Positions 50,090 through 61,250 of a stretch of DNA of 64,000 nucleotides are shown one piece after another. Numbering within the stretch: position 1 is the stretch's first letter; the number at the start of each line of letters is the position of its first letter. The position numbers were made by a program, and so were the translations under genes. The notes beneath the pieces were generated by a model. The model saw only the letters and a list, made by a program, of their open reading frames with translations. It was not told the DNA's origin and searched no databases. This stretch comes from Staphylococcus condimenti (lineage in GTDB: Bacteria > Bacillota > Bacilli > Staphylococcales > Staphylococcaceae). Location of the stretch: the NCBI RefSeq assembly GCF_001618885.1, contig NZ_CP015114.1:2595677-2659676 (forward strand). Direction: 5' to 3'.

Positions 50090-51517
50090 ATGCATTTTGA
50101 AACAGTGATTGGACTTGAAGTCCATGTTGAGTTGAAAACAGACTCTAAAATGTTCTCTCCATCACCTGCACATTTCGGAGCAGAACCAAACTCAAATACA
50201 AATGTAATCGACCTAGCATACCCAGGTGTATTGCCAGTTGTAAACAGACGTGCTGTAGACTGGGCAATGCGTGCATCAATGGCTTTAAATATGGAAATTG
50301 CAACAGAATCAAAATTCGACCGCAAAAACTATTTCTATCCAGATAATCCGAAAGCTTACCAAATTTCTCAATTTGATCAACCAATCGGAGAACATGGCTA
50401 TATCGATATCGAAGTAGACGGTGAAACAAAACGTATCGGTATTACACGTCTTCATATGGAAGAAGATGCAGGGAAATCAACACATAAAGATGGCTATTCA
50501 TTAGTTGACTTAAACCGTCAAGGTACACCATTAATTGAAATTGTTTCAGAACCAGATATCCGTTCTCCTCAAGAAGCGTATGCTTATTTAGAAAAATTAC
50601 GTTCAATTATCCAATATACAGGTGTTTCTGACTGTAAAATGGAAGAAGGTTCATTACGTTGTGATGCGAACATTTCATTACGTCCTTATGGTCAAGAAGA
50701 ATTCGGTACGAAAGCTGAATTGAAAAACTTGAACTCATTCAACTATGTTCGTAAAGGTCTTGAATATGAAGAAAAACGCCAAGAAGAAGAATTATTGAAT
50801 GGCGGAGAAGTATTGCAAGAAACACGTCGTTTTGATGAATCAACTGGTAAAACTATTTTAATGCGTGTTAAAGAAGGATCAGATGATTACCGTTACTTCC
50901 CAGAACCAGATATCGTACCATTGTACGTTGATGAAGCATGGAAAGAACGCGTACGTCAAACAATCCCTGAATTACCAGATGCACGTAAAGAAAAATACGT
51001 GAATGAATATGGCTTACCTGCATATGATGCACATGTTTTAACATTAACTAAGGAAATGTCTGATTTCTTTGAAGGTGCTGTAGAAGCAGGTGCAGATGTT
51101 AAATTGACATCAAACTGGTTAATGGGCGGCGTAAATGAGTACTTGAATAAAAACCAAGTTGAACTTCAAGATACTAAATTAACACCTGAAAATCTTGCTG
51201 GTATGATTAAGTTAATTGAAGACGGTACAATGAGTAGCAAAATTGCTAAAAAAGTCTTCCCAGAATTAGCTGAAAATGGCGGCGATGCTAAACAAATTAT
51301 GGAAGATAAAGGTTTAGTTCAAATCTCAGATGAGTCTGTATTATTAAACTTCGTTAACGAAGCTTTAGATAATAACCCTCAATCTGTTGAAGACTTTAAA
51401 AACGGTAAAGGCCGTGCAAAAGGCTTCTTAGTTGGACAAATCATGAAAGCTTCTAAAGGACAAGCTAATCCACAAATGGTAAATAAATTGTTGCAACAAG
51501 AATTAGACAAGCGCTAA
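50090..51517 (+). CDS. gatB: Amidotransferase GatB subunit
   Basis: 475 residues. [17 protein letters not shown] starts the catalytic cradle, and the family motifs [31 protein letters not shown] and [13 protein letters not shown] are clear. A C-terminal YqeY-like tRNA-binding tail ends the protein. It activates the tRNA-bound Glu/Asp with ATP and adds ammonia from GatA. AAGGAG lies upstream, 16 bases after gatA. Confidence 0.98.
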   Translation: MHFETVIGLEVHVELKTDSKMFSPSPAHFGAEPNSNTNVIDLAYPGVLPVVNRRAVDWAMRASMALNMEIATESKFDRKNYFYPDNPKAYQISQFDQPIGEHGYIDIEVDGETKRIGITRLHMEEDAGKSTHKDGYSLVDLNRQGTPLIEIVSEPDIRSPQEAYAYLEKLRSIIQYTGVSDCKMEEGSLRCDANISLRPYGQEEFGTKAELKNLNSFNYVRKGLEYEEKRQEEELLNGGEVLQETRRFDESTGKTILMRVKEGSDDYRYFPEPDIVPLYVDEAWKERVRQTIPELPDARKEKYVNEYGLPAYDAHVLTLTKEMSDFFEGAVEAGADVKLTSNWLMGGVNEYLNKNQVELQDTKLTPENLAGMIKLIEDGTMSSKIAKKVFPELAENGGDAKQIMEDKGLVQISDESVLLNFVNEALDNNPQSVEDFKNGKGRAKGFLVGQIMKASKGQANPQMVNKLLQQELDKR

Positions 51518-51540
51518 TTTAAACTGTGACTTTTGAAACT

Positions 51541-51587
51541 ATCCTACTATCGAGTACTATCAAAGTGCTTGGTGGTAGGATTTTTTT
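51541..51587 (+). terminator. gatCAB terminator
   Basis: ATCCTAC (51541-51547) pairs with GTAGGAT (51574-51580), followed by Ts. Confidence 0.82.
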
Positions 51588-51767
51588 ATCAATTAGTGTA
51601 TGGGCGAATAATCGAAAGTACATTGATTTGAAAACGGTATAGCTTAAATTTTGGATACTCAAAATAGTTTGCAATTGTTTAATTTTTCAAATCTGACCAT
51701 TAATACTTTTAACTCTCGAGAAAATCATATAAAATTAAATATGAGTAAAAATGATGAGGGATTATTT

Positions 51768-52688
51768 ATGAGAAAACGTGCAAGAATTATTTATAATCCG
51801 ACTTCAGGTAAAGAATTATTTAAAAGAATGCTTCCTGAAGTTTTGGTGAAAATGGAAAAAGCAGGATTCGAAACAAGTGCATATGCAACACAAAAAGCAG
51901 GGGACGCTACAATTGAAGCAAAACGTGCTTTGCAAGAAGATTACGAAATGCTGATCGTCGCAGGCGGTGATGGTACATTAAATGAAGTCGTAAACGGTAT
52001 CGCCGAGCATCCGAAACGTCCTAAGATTGGTGTTATACCGATGGGAACTGTAAACGACTTCGGACGTGCATTGCATTTGCCTACTGATATTTTAAAAGCT
52101 GTAGATGTTATTATAGAAGGCTATTCTGTTAAAGTAGATATTGGTAAAATGAACAGCCGTTATTTTATCAATTTAGCAGCAGGCGGTCGCATTACCGAAG
52201 TGTCTTATGAGACTTCAAGTAAATTAAAAACATTTGTAGGACCCTTTGCATATTATATTAAAGGGATGGAAATGCTGCCTCAAATGACAAATGTAGATGT
52301 ACGTATTGAATATGACGGCAAAGTATTCCAAGGCGAAATTTTATTATTCTTATTAGGTTTAACAAATTCAATGGCAGGTTTTGAAAAATTAGTTCCTGAT
52401 GCGCGTCTTGATGATGGTTATTTCACATTGATTATTGTTAAAAAAGCTAATCTTGCAGAATTAGGACATATCATGACGTTAGCATCTCGCGGAGAACATA
52501 TTAAACATCCTAAAGTAATTTATGAAAAAGCAAAATCTGTGAATATTTCTTCGTTTGAACAAATGCCGCTCAATGTTGACGGTGAATATGGCGGTCAATT
52601 ACCTGCAAATTTCCTGAATTTGAAACAGCATATTGAAGTATACACACCTAAAGTTGTAAAAAGCACTGAATTAATTCAGCAAGATTGA
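51768..52688 (+). CDS. dgkB: Diacylglycerol kinase (soluble, DgkB)
   Basis: 306 residues of the DAGK/LCBK fold. ARIIYNPTSGKELF and the nucleotide motif VAGGDGTLNEVVNGIA with PMGTVNDFGRAL are clear. It phosphorylates diacylglycerol released during lipoteichoic acid synthesis so that it re-enters phospholipid synthesis. I chose the ATG at 51768 with GAGGG eight bases upstream; the longer frame adds 39 residues of AT-rich leader. Confidence 0.93.
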   Translation: MRKRARIIYNPTSGKELFKRMLPEVLVKMEKAGFETSAYATQKAGDATIEAKRALQEDYEMLIVAGGDGTLNEVVNGIAEHPKRPKIGVIPMGTVNDFGRALHLPTDILKAVDVIIEGYSVKVDIGKMNSRYFINLAAGGRITEVSYETSSKLKTFVGPFAYYIKGMEMLPQMTNVDVRIEYDGKVFQGEILLFLLGLTNSMAGFEKLVPDARLDDGYFTLIIVKKANLAELGHIMTLASRGEHIKHPKVIYEKAKSVNISSFEQMPLNVDGEYGGQLPANFLNLKQHIEVYTPKVVKSTELIQQD

Positions 52689-52694
52689 TAATCG

Positions 52695-52732
52695 AAAGGT
52701 TAGGAATAATCATTTTAATCCTGACCTTTTTT
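52695..52732 (+). terminator. dgkB terminator
   Basis: AAAGGTTAGGA (52695-52705) pairs with TCCTGACCTTT (from 52719) with one G-U/mismatch step, followed by Ts. Confidence 0.82.
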
Positions 52733-52748
52733 CTATGGAGGTAAGAAA

Positions 52749-54110
52749 GTGGAAGCAATAAAAAAGAATGAAGTGAAAACAGGGCGTGTCATTGATCTAA
52801 CACATGAAGGTCATGGTGTGGTTAAAATTGACAGATATCCTGTGTTTATACCTCAAGCGCTCACTGGTGAAGAAATTGAATATAAGCTGATTAAAGTAAA
52901 TAAGAATTTTGCGATTGGAAAATTACTGCAGATCTTTGAAGAAAGCCCAGAACGTGTAGAACCGCCCTGTGTCTACTATTATAAATGCGGAGGATGCCAG
53001 CTGCAGCATCTTGCCTATGATGCCCAACTTGAAATGAAACGTAATCAAGTAATAAATCTATTTCATAGAAAAGGAAAGTATACTGATACAGTTATCAATG
53101 AAACAATTGGTATGATGAATCCGTGGTCATACCGCAATAAGTCTCAAATTCCAGTCGGTAAAAATAAAGACGGCAAAACAGTTATGGGATTTTATAGACA
53201 ACGCAGCCATGATATTATTGATATGGATGAATGTATTATTCAAGACAGCATTCAAAATCAACTAATGGTCATGATTAAAGAACTCCTCAATAAATATAAA
53301 GTTTCAGTTTATAATGAAAGATCTAAAGAAGGTTTGTTACGACACGTCATTATCAGAGTAGGTTATACTTCGCGTGAAGTGATGATTGTTTTTGTAACAA
53401 ATGGTAAAAAATTCAAACAAGCACCTGCCATTATCGAAAAGTTAGTTGAAGCGGTACCTAATATTAAAAGCGTAATTCAAAATATCAATGAATCACATTC
53501 AAATGTCATTATGGGACGTCATTCCAAAACGCTTTACGGCAAAGATAAAATTATAGATGATTTAGATTCTGTTGAATTTAAAATTAGTGATCAATCATTT
53601 TATCAAATCAATTCACAACAAACTGTCAAATTATATAATAAAGCTTTAGAATATGCACAGCTTAATGGTGATGAGACAGTGTTAGATACGTACTGCGGCA
53701 TAGGTACAATTGGTTTATATATGGCAGAAAAAGCAAAACATGTATATGGGGTAGAAGTTGTACCCGCGGCAATAGAAGATGCTAAACAAAACGCAAAGTT
53801 AAATGGTTATGATAATACAACTTTTGTCTGCGGCAAAGCAGAAGATATCATTATGCGTTGGAAAGCAGAAGGTATTCAACCTGATGTAGTGATGGTCGAT
53901 CCGCCGCGCAAAGGTTGTGATGAACAATTTTTAAAAACATTATTGGAACTGAACCCAAAACGAATTGTTTATATTTCTTGCAATCCTTCAACTCAACAAA
54001 GAGATGCTAGTATTTTAACAGAACAGTATCAGTTAAAAGAAATTACACCGGTTGATATGTTCCCGCAAACAACACATATTGAAACCGTAGCTTTATTTGA
54101 ACAAAAATAA
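52749..54110 (+). CDS. 23S rRNA (uracil-5-)-methyltransferase, RlmD/RlmCD type
   Basis: 453 residues. An N-terminal TRAM domain (about 8-65) is followed by a 4Fe-4S cysteine cluster (PPCVYYYKCGGCQ). The SAM domain has DTYCGIGTIGLY, DPPRKGCDEQF and the catalytic Cys motif YISCNPST. It puts the methyl group on uridine 747 and/or 1939 of 23S rRNA. The start is a GTG with ATGGAGGT upstream. It follows dgkB after a terminator. Confidence 0.92.
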   Translation: MEAIKKNEVKTGRVIDLTHEGHGVVKIDRYPVFIPQALTGEEIEYKLIKVNKNFAIGKLLQIFEESPERVEPPCVYYYKCGGCQLQHLAYDAQLEMKRNQVINLFHRKGKYTDTVINETIGMMNPWSYRNKSQIPVGKNKDGKTVMGFYRQRSHDIIDMDECIIQDSIQNQLMVMIKELLNKYKVSVYNERSKEGLLRHVIIRVGYTSREVMIVFVTNGKKFKQAPAIIEKLVEAVPNIKSVIQNINESHSNVIMGRHSKTLYGKDKIIDDLDSVEFKISDQSFYQINSQQTVKLYNKALEYAQLNGDETVLDTYCGIGTIGLYMAEKAKHVYGVEVVPAAIEDAKQNAKLNGYDNTTFVCGKAEDIIMRWKAEGIQPDVVMVDPPRKGCDEQFLKTLLELNPKRIVYISCNPSTQQRDASILTEQYQLKEITPVDMFPQTTHIETVALFEQK

Positions 54111-54112
54111 GA

Positions 54113-54144
54113 AAAAGCTGACAGATAAAACTGTCGGCTTTTCT
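54113..54144 (+). terminator. Terminator after the methyltransferase gene
   Basis: AAAAGCTGACAG pairs with CTGTCGGCTTTT (54113-54124 with 54131-54142), with one G-U pair. Confidence 0.88.
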
Positions 54145-54193
54145 AATATAAAGAGGGCGAACTTTTTAAGTGTTCGACCCTCCAAATTATTAC

Positions 54194-54514
54194 TTATTTC
54201 TCGTATTTAGAGTTGGCTTCTCCGCCTTTACGTCCAATATCTTCATAAAATTCTTTGTCTTTTTCTTTGGATGTTGCGTCTCCGCCTTTTTTACCGATTT
54301 TTTCATAATACTCTTTGTCATGTTCGCTTGCCGTTTTGTCTCCGCCTTCTTTACCTATTTCTTCATAAAATTCTTTGCCTTTTTCACTTGCAGTCTTTTC
54401 TCCGCCTTCACGACCAATTTCTTGATAATGATCTTTGTTGTATTCTTCTGAAGTTTTTTCTCCGCCCAGTTTACCTGCTTCTGAATGACTCATTTTGTTA
54501 TCTTTTTCAGACAT
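54194..54514 (-). CDS. KGG-repeat stress protein (106 aa)
   Basis: 106 residues made of five imperfect copies of a roughly 19-residue unit: a (A/I)G-(K/R)-x-GG motif followed by a charged helix ending in YxEIG or YEKIG. This is the KGG/stress-induced repeat also seen in YciG and Con-10-like proteins. It is very hydrophilic and probably disordered. GGAGG lies 11 bases before the ATG. A sigma-B-like promoter precedes it. Roles proposed for the family involve desiccation and stress survival; none is shown here. Confidence 0.85.
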   Translation of the reverse strand: MSEKDNKMSHSEAGKLGGEKTSEEYNKDHYQEIGREGGEKTASEKGKEFYEEIGKEGGDKTASEHDKEYYEKIGKKGGDATSKEKDKEFYEDIGRKGGEANSKYEK

Positions 54515-54583
54515 TTACAAAACCTCCTAAGAATTTTAGAGTAATAGACTTAAAAACAAACTAATGACTTAAGTCTAATAAGT

Positions 54584-54609
54584 TTTACCACGAGTTGATG
54601 TCTATAAAC
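54584..54609 (-). promoter_or_regulatory. Sigma-B-like promoter for the KGG gene
   Basis: On the minus strand GTTTAT (54604-54609), a 13-base spacer and TGGTAA (54585-54590) approach the sigma-B consensus. Two or three bases differ, so the call is moderate. It lies about 90 bases before the gene. Confidence 0.45.
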
Positions 54610-54785
54610 GATAATTCAGTAATTCTTTACAAAAACAAAAAGTATCAAAAATAAACTTTTTTAAATTTTGAATAATGTGTTGGTAGGGAGGAAATAAACG
54701 ACTATATTGATGAATAAACAACATATTCTGAAGTGCTTGCCAAATGTAATATAATTAATATAAGAGAGAAAGTGAGGTGGACAAA

Positions 54786-55856
54786 ATGAGTGAACGGCGA
54801 ATTATTCATATCGATATGGATTATTTTTTTGCACAAGTAGAAATGAGAGACAAACCAGAGTTGAAAGGAAAACCTGTCATTGTTGGTGGGAAAGCTAGCG
54901 GGAGAGGCGTCGTATCCACAGCTTCATATGAGGCGCGTAAATTCGGTGTTCATTCAGCAATGCCGATGGCGCAAGCACATAAGTTATGCCCAGACGGTTA
55001 TTATGTTCAACCTCGCTTTGAAGTATATAAAGAAACTTCTCAAATCATTATGGACATCTTTAAAAGCTATACAGAAATAGTAGAACCGATGTCGCTTGAT
55101 GAAGCATATTTAGATATTACACATTTGGTACGTCCGGATTTATCAGCATCTGCAATTGCACAATTTATTCGTAGAGATATATGTGAAAAAACAGGACTGA
55201 CTTCATCAGCAGGAATTTCATATAATAAGTTTTTAGCAAAATTAGCTAGTGGAATGAATAAACCTAACGGAATTACTGTTATTCATTATAATAACGTTAA
55301 TGATATATTAATGAATTTAGATATTGGTGATTTTCCTGGTGTAGGCAAAGCGACTAAAGAAGTAATGCATGCCAATAGCATTTATAATGGCCAAGACTTA
55401 TATAATAAAGATGAAAGAGAATTGATTCGTATATTCGGTAAACGCGGCCATGGATTATATCAAAAAGCACGAGGTATTGATCATAAACCAGTTAAAAATT
55501 TTCGCATTCGTAAGTCAGTAGGGACCGAACGTACATTTGCGACTGATATTAATGATGATGAAGAAATTCTCTTGAAGGTAAGAGAATTAAGTGAGAAAAC
55601 TGCAGAAAGATTAAGTCGGATTCAAAAATCAGGAAAAACTGTAACGGTCAAAATTAAAACTTATCAATTTGAAACACTATCAAGACAACGCAGTTTGAGA
55701 GATCCAATCAGAAGTGATATTGATATTTATAATACTGCTTATTCACTTTACAATGAATTGAAAGATCCAGACGTACCTATTCGACTTATTGGTGTAACAG
55801 TTGGTAATTTGGAAACAACTGAATATCAAAATATGTCAATATATGACTTTCTATAA
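54786..55856 (+). CDS. dinB: DNA polymerase IV (Y family)
   Basis: 356 residues. The palm carboxylates lie in [15 protein letters not shown] and [11 protein letters not shown], with the finger motif [14 protein letters not shown]. HhH motifs sit in [13 protein letters not shown], and the C-terminal little-finger domain ends in YDFL. It copies past lesions and makes errors. The ATG at 54786 has GAGGTGG six bases upstream; the GTG at 54777 is part of that site. No LexA box is seen in the 270-base upstream gap. Confidence 0.96.
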   Translation: MSERRIIHIDMDYFFAQVEMRDKPELKGKPVIVGGKASGRGVVSTASYEARKFGVHSAMPMAQAHKLCPDGYYVQPRFEVYKETSQIIMDIFKSYTEIVEPMSLDEAYLDITHLVRPDLSASAIAQFIRRDICEKTGLTSSAGISYNKFLAKLASGMNKPNGITVIHYNNVNDILMNLDIGDFPGVGKATKEVMHANSIYNGQDLYNKDERELIRIFGKRGHGLYQKARGIDHKPVKNFRIRKSVGTERTFATDINDDEEILLKVRELSEKTAERLSRIQKSGKTVTVKIKTYQFETLSRQRSLRDPIRSDIDIYNTAYSLYNELKDPDVPIRLIGVTVGNLETTEYQNMSIYDFL

Positions 55857-55857
55857 A

Positions 55858-55893
55858 AATCGATTGTGCATTTGAAAATGTCACAATCGATTA
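55858..55893 (+). terminator. Terminator between dinB and the exonuclease gene
   Basis: AATCGATTGTG pairs with CACAATCGATT; both genes end here. Confidence 0.85.
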
Positions 55894-56448
55894 TCCTTTA
55901 TCTATTAAATTTTTACCATAAACAGCGAGCATATCATTTAAACTATCATAATTTTTTAGTAAACGAAATGTTATCATGGCACAAGCTTTAGCATCATTTA
56001 ACGCGTCGTGATGACCATGGAAATCTAGATGATAGTATTCCATCATATGATTCAAGCCATAGCGATTAGCATTCACTGTACGTCTTGCTAGTTGTAGTGA
56101 ACAAAAGTAAGTCATTTCTGGTGTGTCTAAACCAAGTGCTTGAATACTAGCATGCAAAACGGTCATATCAAATGCGGCATTATGTGCAACAACAGGCAAG
56201 TTTTCAATAAATTGAAGCATATACGGCAGCACAAAATTAAAATCTGGAGCAGTTGCTACATCTTCAGGTTGAATACCATGTACATTGATATTTTGTTGTG
56301 AAAAATAATCATTAGGATTTACAAGGGTATAAAACGTTTCAACGATTTCATTATCGACCACTTTTACCATACCTACAGAACAAATACTTGTACGTTTACC
56401 ATTTGCAGTTTCAAAGTCTAAAGCGACAAATGCATTTTTGTCATTCAT
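55891..56448 (-). CDS. DnaQ-like 3'-5' exonuclease
   Basis: 185 residues, DEDDh family. The acidic motifs are FVALDFETANG (Exo I), VVAHNAAFDMTVLHA (Exo II) and HDALNDAKACAMITF (Exo III, with the His). It is a stand-alone proofreading-type domain, probably acting on single-stranded ends. The ribosome site AGGAAGG is about 12 bases from the ATG, rather far. It converges on dinB and diverges from murT. Confidence 0.87.
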   Translation of the reverse strand: MNDKNAFVALDFETANGKRTSICSVGMVKVVDNEIVETFYTLVNPNDYFSQQNINVHGIQPEDVATAPDFNFVLPYMLQFIENLPVVAHNAAFDMTVLHASIQALGLDTPEMTYFCSLQLARRTVNANRYGLNHMMEYYHLDFHGHHDALNDAKACAMITFRLLKNYDSLNDMLAVYGKNLIDKG

Positions 56449-56616
56449 AATTGCAAACGACCTTCCTAACTATACTTAATATAGAATAGTAAAATGTTAC
56501 TGGAAAATAAATCGTACGTCAAGGAATTAAGATTCTTAAAATAAGTGGGAAATAATTTTTTTATCTTCCGTAAACACATGTTATAATTATCTAGGAAATT
56601 TAGAGGAGTGAAGTGC

Positions 56617-57933
56617 ATGAGACAATGGACGGCGATTAACTTGGCGAAACTTGCACGCAAAGCAAGCCGAGCTGTCGGCAAACGTGGTACGGATTTGCCA
56701 GGTCAAGTTGCAAGAAGAATTGATAAAGATATTTTAAGAAACTTAGCTGAAAAAGTAGATGATGTTGTATTTATCAGTGGTACAAATGGTAAAACAACTA
56801 CATCGAATTTAATTGGCCACACTTTAAAAGCTAATAACATAGATATTATTCATAATAACGAAGGCGCAAATATGGCTGCAGGTATCACATCTGCATTTAT
56901 TGTGCAATCCAATCCAAATACTAAAATAGCGGTTATTGAAATTGATGAAGGATCAATCCCACGTGTATTAAAAGAAATGACACCTACAATGATGGTGTTC
57001 ACAAACTTTTTCCGTGATCAAATGGATCGATTCGGTGAAATTGATATTATGGTGAACAATATTGCTGAAGCTATTAGTCATAAAGGTATCAAGTTGATAT
57101 TAAATGCTGATGATCCTTTCGTAAGCAGATTGAAAATTGCGAGTGAATCAAACGTATACTACGGTATGAAAGCTCATGCTCACGAATTCGAACAAAGTAC
57201 AATGAACGAAAGTAAATACTGTCCAAATTGCGGACGACTGCTTGCTTATGATTACATACATTATAATCAAATCGGTCATTATCACTGTGTGTGCGGCTTC
57301 AAACGTGAAAAACCAAAATACGAAGTTTCGAAATTTACAATTTCACCATTTATTCATTTAACAATCGGAGATACAACATTTGATATGAAAATAGCTGGTG
57401 ATTTCAATGCATATAATGCAATTGCGGCTTACAGTGTATTAAGAGAACTTGGCTTAAATGATGCATCGATTAAAAATGGTTTTGAAACGTATACTTCAGA
57501 CAATGGACGTATGCAGTACTTTAAATCCGGCAACAAAGAAGCGATGATTAATTTAGCAAAAAATCCTGCTGGGATGAATGCCAGTTTATCAATGGGTGAA
57601 CAATTAGAAGGTAAGAAAGTTTATGTCATCAGCTTAAATGATAATCCTGCAGATGGTCGTGATATTTCTTGGATTTACGATGCCGACTTTGAAAAATTAA
57701 GCAATCAAGATATTGAAACAATTATTGTGACAGGTTCTCGTGCAGAAGAATTGCAGTTGCGATTAAAATTAGCTGAAGTTAATGTAGCGGTTGTTGTTGA
57801 AAAAGATATTTATAAAGCAACAGCACGCACAATGGATTATTCAGGCAAAACAGTCGCAATTCCAAACTATACATCACTTGAGCCGATGCTTGAACAATTG
57901 AACCGTTCATTTGAAATGAGGGAAAATCAATGA
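56617..57933 (+). CDS. murT: MurT, lipid II isoglutaminyl synthase Mur-ligase subunit
   Basis: 438 residues. The ATP site [15 protein letters not shown] is clear, and a four-Cys zinc ribbon, unique to MurT, lies in YCPNCGRLL...HCVCGFKRE. The C-terminal DUF1727 region carries the [17 protein letters not shown] motif. With GatD it amidates the D-Glu of lipid II stem peptide, needed for cross-linking and antibiotic resistance. The ATG at 56617 has GAGGAG upstream; the GTG at 56608 lies too close. It overlaps gatD by four bases. Confidence 0.97.
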   Translation: MRQWTAINLAKLARKASRAVGKRGTDLPGQVARRIDKDILRNLAEKVDDVVFISGTNGKTTTSNLIGHTLKANNIDIIHNNEGANMAAGITSAFIVQSNPNTKIAVIEIDEGSIPRVLKEMTPTMMVFTNFFRDQMDRFGEIDIMVNNIAEAISHKGIKLILNADDPFVSRLKIASESNVYYGMKAHAHEFEQSTMNESKYCPNCGRLLAYDYIHYNQIGHYHCVCGFKREKPKYEVSKFTISPFIHLTIGDTTFDMKIAGDFNAYNAIAAYSVLRELGLNDASIKNGFETYTSDNGRMQYFKSGNKEAMINLAKNPAGMNASLSMGEQLEGKKVYVISLNDNPADGRDISWIYDADFEKLSNQDIETIIVTGSRAEELQLRLKLAEVNVAVVVEKDIYKATARTMDYSGKTVAIPNYTSLEPMLEQLNRSFEMRENQ

Positions 57934-58655
57934 ATGAATTAACAGTCTATCATTTTATGCCAGATAAATTGAATCTATATAGTGATATTGGTAATATTAT
58001 TGCTTTAAAACAACGTGCAAAATGGCGCAATATCAAACTGAATGTTGTCGAAGTGAATGAAACAGAAGGTGTAACGTTAGAGAATTGCGATATCTTCTTC
58101 ATCGGCGGCGGCAGTGACCGTGAACAAGCATTAGCTACAGAAGAACTAAGCAAAATTAAAAGCCAATTGAAAACTGCGATTGAAGACGGTATGCCCGGCC
58201 TTACAATTTGCGGGGGTTATCAATTCTTAGGTACAAAATATATCACTCCTGATGGAACTGAACTTGAAGGGCTAGGTATTTTAGACTTTTATACGGAGTC
58301 TAAAAAAGAGCGTTTAACAGGTGACATTGTTATTGAAAGTGATACCTTTGGGACAATTGTTGGATTTGAAAACCACGGTGGCAGAACTTATCATGATTTC
58401 GGCACTTTCGGCAAAGTGAAATATGGTTTTGGAAATAATGAAGAAGATCAAAGAGAAGGTATTCATTATAAAAATTTATTAGGTACTTATCTTCATGGAC
58501 CTGTATTGCCGAAAAACCATGAAATCACAGACTACTTACTGAAAAAAGCGTGTGAAAGAAAAGGTATTCCTTTTGAACCAGAAGCTTTAGATAATACAGA
58601 AGAAGAAGCGGCTAAACAAGCAATTGTTGAGCGTTTAGAAAAACAACATAAATAA
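57930..58655 (+). CDS. gatD: GatD, lipid II isoglutaminyl synthase glutaminase subunit
   Basis: 241 residues, class I glutamine amidotransferase-like (CobB/CobQ type). Catalytic Cys94 is in [12 protein letters not shown] and His189 in [12 protein letters not shown]. It supplies ammonia from glutamine to MurT. The ATG overlaps the murT stop (ATGA), and GAGGG lies upstream. A terminator ends the operon. Confidence 0.97.
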   Translation: MNELTVYHFMPDKLNLYSDIGNIIALKQRAKWRNIKLNVVEVNETEGVTLENCDIFFIGGGSDREQALATEELSKIKSQLKTAIEDGMPGLTICGGYQFLGTKYITPDGTELEGLGILDFYTESKKERLTGDIVIESDTFGTIVGFENHGGRTYHDFGTFGKVKYGFGNNEEDQREGIHYKNLLGTYLHGPVLPKNHEITDYLLKKACERKGIPFEPEALDNTEEEAAKQAIVERLEKQHK

Positions 58656-58664
58656 CATAAAAAT

Positions 58665-58701
58665 AGCGGATGGCCTGATTTGAAGTTGGTCATCCGCTCT
58701 T
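58665..58701 (+). terminator. Terminator between gatD and the UPF0421 gene
   Basis: AGCGGATGGCC (58665-58675) pairs with GGTCATCCGCT (58688-58698). Confidence 0.86.
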
Positions 58702-58704
58702 TCA

Positions 58705-59691
58705 TTATGCATAACGGTTATCTAAGATACGATAGGTTAATAGAATTTCATAAATTAAATGGCTTTTTAATTGCTCTTTATCAAATTCATCCAAATGTGT
58801 GACAGATGTTTTTAATAGCCTTGCTTCTGCTTCTTCACGTTCAAAATAACCTGTTGCAATAATTTCAGAAATACTTTTAGCAATTTTCAATATAGCTGCA
58901 CGTTCTTTTGAAGTAAAAACAACAAAAGTATCTTTAGGCAAATAGATAATATTAGATAAATGCGTAATAAATAAACGATCGATATGAGCGCGATTTGTTA
59001 ATGCTTTTAACAGTACCCAATCATCTTCATGCTTGTGATAAGACAACTCATCTTTTTGATACCGAATTAAAGTTTCAACATGCATACTTTTAGTCAGTAA
59101 TTTTTCGAGCTTTTTATTACTTTGTGTAGAATGAAATTTACCGATTACAAGTTCATGTAATCTTTCGCTATATAATTGATACATATCTTTTTCTGTTTGT
59201 AAGGCAGATGTTTCGACTTGATGATAATACTTAGGCGGTAAAATAACTAAGTTGACCAATCCTGCAGTGACAAGACCGATGACTGCAGTGAGTAATCGAG
59301 AGAAGAAATTAAATAAATAAGCATCACCAATCCCTGGTATCATTGCCATTGCTGTTAAAGTCGCAACAGTAATTCCATCATGCAATTTTAATTTTGCGCA
59401 TATAAAAATTGTACAAGTTGCACTGAATGCATAGGCTAAAGCGGATTTGTCGCTGAAGATATATGTGAAGAGTACTGCAAGCAATGCACCAATAACGGTT
59501 GCTGGCAGTCTTTTGTAGCCTTTTTTTAAAGAAGCTTTGGCTGTAGGTTCAATTGTTACAATTGCTGAAAGTGTTGCGTAAATAGGATTTAAATGAAGCG
59601 ACATACAAAAGAAAGCAGTTAAAAAAGTCGCTAGTCCTGTTTTAATTGTTCTTGCTCCGATGATTTTGTTATACCATTTATCGTGTGTCAT
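58705..59691 (-). CDS. UPF0421/aromatic-acid-exporter-like membrane protein
   Basis: 328 residues. The N-terminal half has about six membrane helices (GARTIKTGLATFLTAFF, LSAIVTIEPTAKASLKKGYKRLPATVIGALLAV), typical of the FUSC/ArAE_1 family. The rest is a cytosolic helical part. Family members export small aromatic acids in other bacteria; the substrate here is unknown. The ATG at 59691 (MTHDKWYNKI) has GAGAGG eight bases upstream; the longer frame from 59724 has no good site. Confidence 0.85.
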   Translation of the reverse strand: MTHDKWYNKIIGARTIKTGLATFLTAFFCMSLHLNPIYATLSAIVTIEPTAKASLKKGYKRLPATVIGALLAVLFTYIFSDKSALAYAFSATCTIFICAKLKLHDGITVATLTAMAMIPGIGDAYLFNFFSRLLTAVIGLVTAGLVNLVILPPKYYHQVETSALQTEKDMYQLYSERLHELVIGKFHSTQSNKKLEKLLTKSMHVETLIRYQKDELSYHKHEDDWVLLKALTNRAHIDRLFITHLSNIIYLPKDTFVVFTSKERAAILKIAKSISEIIATGYFEREEAEARLLKTSVTHLDEFDKEQLKSHLIYEILLTYRILDNRYA

Positions 59692-59796
59692 AAATAAAAC
59701 CTCTCTTGGATGAAGCACTTGCATAAAAAATTAACGTAAAAATGTGTTCATTCTGTTTTAAAAATTCCTACGTTTAGTATATCAGATTAATTTTGG

Positions 59797-59802
59797 TATA
59801 AT
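59797..59802 (+). promoter_or_regulatory. Promoter -10 upstream of map
   Basis: TATAAT within TTTTGGTATAATAAGG lies in the gap 59692-59938. The -35 region is weak (TTAGTA at the right spacing). Nothing else is evident in this gap. Confidence 0.5.
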
Positions 59803-59911
59803 AAGGTAGAATGAGTGCTGAATTGTGATGAGTTTGTTTAATTTTTTGCATGACAGCAATGAAAAGGTAGTGACGAATCATATCAGATGAGCGTCAACTT
59901 TTCTGAATTAA

Positions 59912-60706
<795 letters not shown>

Positions 60707-60773
60707 TACTGTTGAAATCGCGCTGTAATAAACTTGAAGCGGTTTAGGACTAAAGTATGAATGAAAGATGGTT

Positions 60774-60808
60774 CCGGAGACTATCCCGTTGTCTCCGGCT
60801 TTCTTTTA
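60774..60808 (+). terminator. map terminator
   Basis: CCGGAGAC (60774-60781) pairs with GTCTCCGG (60791-60798), extended by AAAG/CTTT pairs, followed by Ts. Confidence 0.88.
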
Positions 60809-60839
60809 TAATGGAATCAACAATGAATGAGGTGGTTCC

Positions 60840-61235
60840 ATGAACTTGTTTACAGTTTATCTAGAAAAAATTTATCAAAATACAATTAAAAGCAGTATTG
60901 TAAACTGCCAAGAAAATTTAAATAAAAAACTACATTCAACTAAACAATATATTCAATATTTAAATCGCAAAAGAGTATATATTGTTGAATTGATAGAAAA
61001 GCTTACGCTTGAAATTGAAAATAAATATATTGATTTATTAGATCAGTATCAAATTTCTAACATTCAGCGTATGGAGAATATTGAAAATGCAGAACTTAAT
61101 GCGTTGATGAAGGAATTAAACGACGCAGAAACTGATTGTGCCAGAATTGAAGCAGATTTAACATATCAAAATAAAATACGAATTACTTTGGAAAGAGAAT
61201 GTGATATGATTGCACAAATGAGTTTAGTTGCTTAG
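60840..61235 (+). CDS. vraU: VraU-like coiled-coil protein, first gene of vra operon
   Basis: 131 residues, nearly all helical and charged, with long coiled-coil stretches (TKQYIQYLNRKRVYIVELIEKL and MENIENAELNALMKELNDAETD). It has no known domain. It is named from its position: map-vraU-vraT-vraS-vraR is the S. aureus order. GAGGTGG precedes the ATG. Its role is not established even in S. aureus, where it is not essential for VraSR signalling. The gap to vraT is 15 bases. Confidence 0.82.
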   Translation: MNLFTVYLEKIYQNTIKSSIVNCQENLNKKLHSTKQYIQYLNRKRVYIVELIEKLTLEIENKYIDLLDQYQISNIQRMENIENAELNALMKELNDAETDCARIEADLTYQNKIRITLERECDMIAQMSLVA

Positions 61236-61250
61236 AAAAGGTGGCGAAAA

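Noticed and set aside
54170..54564. Two hydrophobic frames opposite the KGG gene
   Set aside because: Repetitive Phe/Leu-rich shadows of the repeat gene on the other strand.
54660..54760. Possible 14-residue frame (MNKQHILKCL) before dinB
   Set aside because: The GGGAGG upstream is too far from its start and the frame shows no other support.
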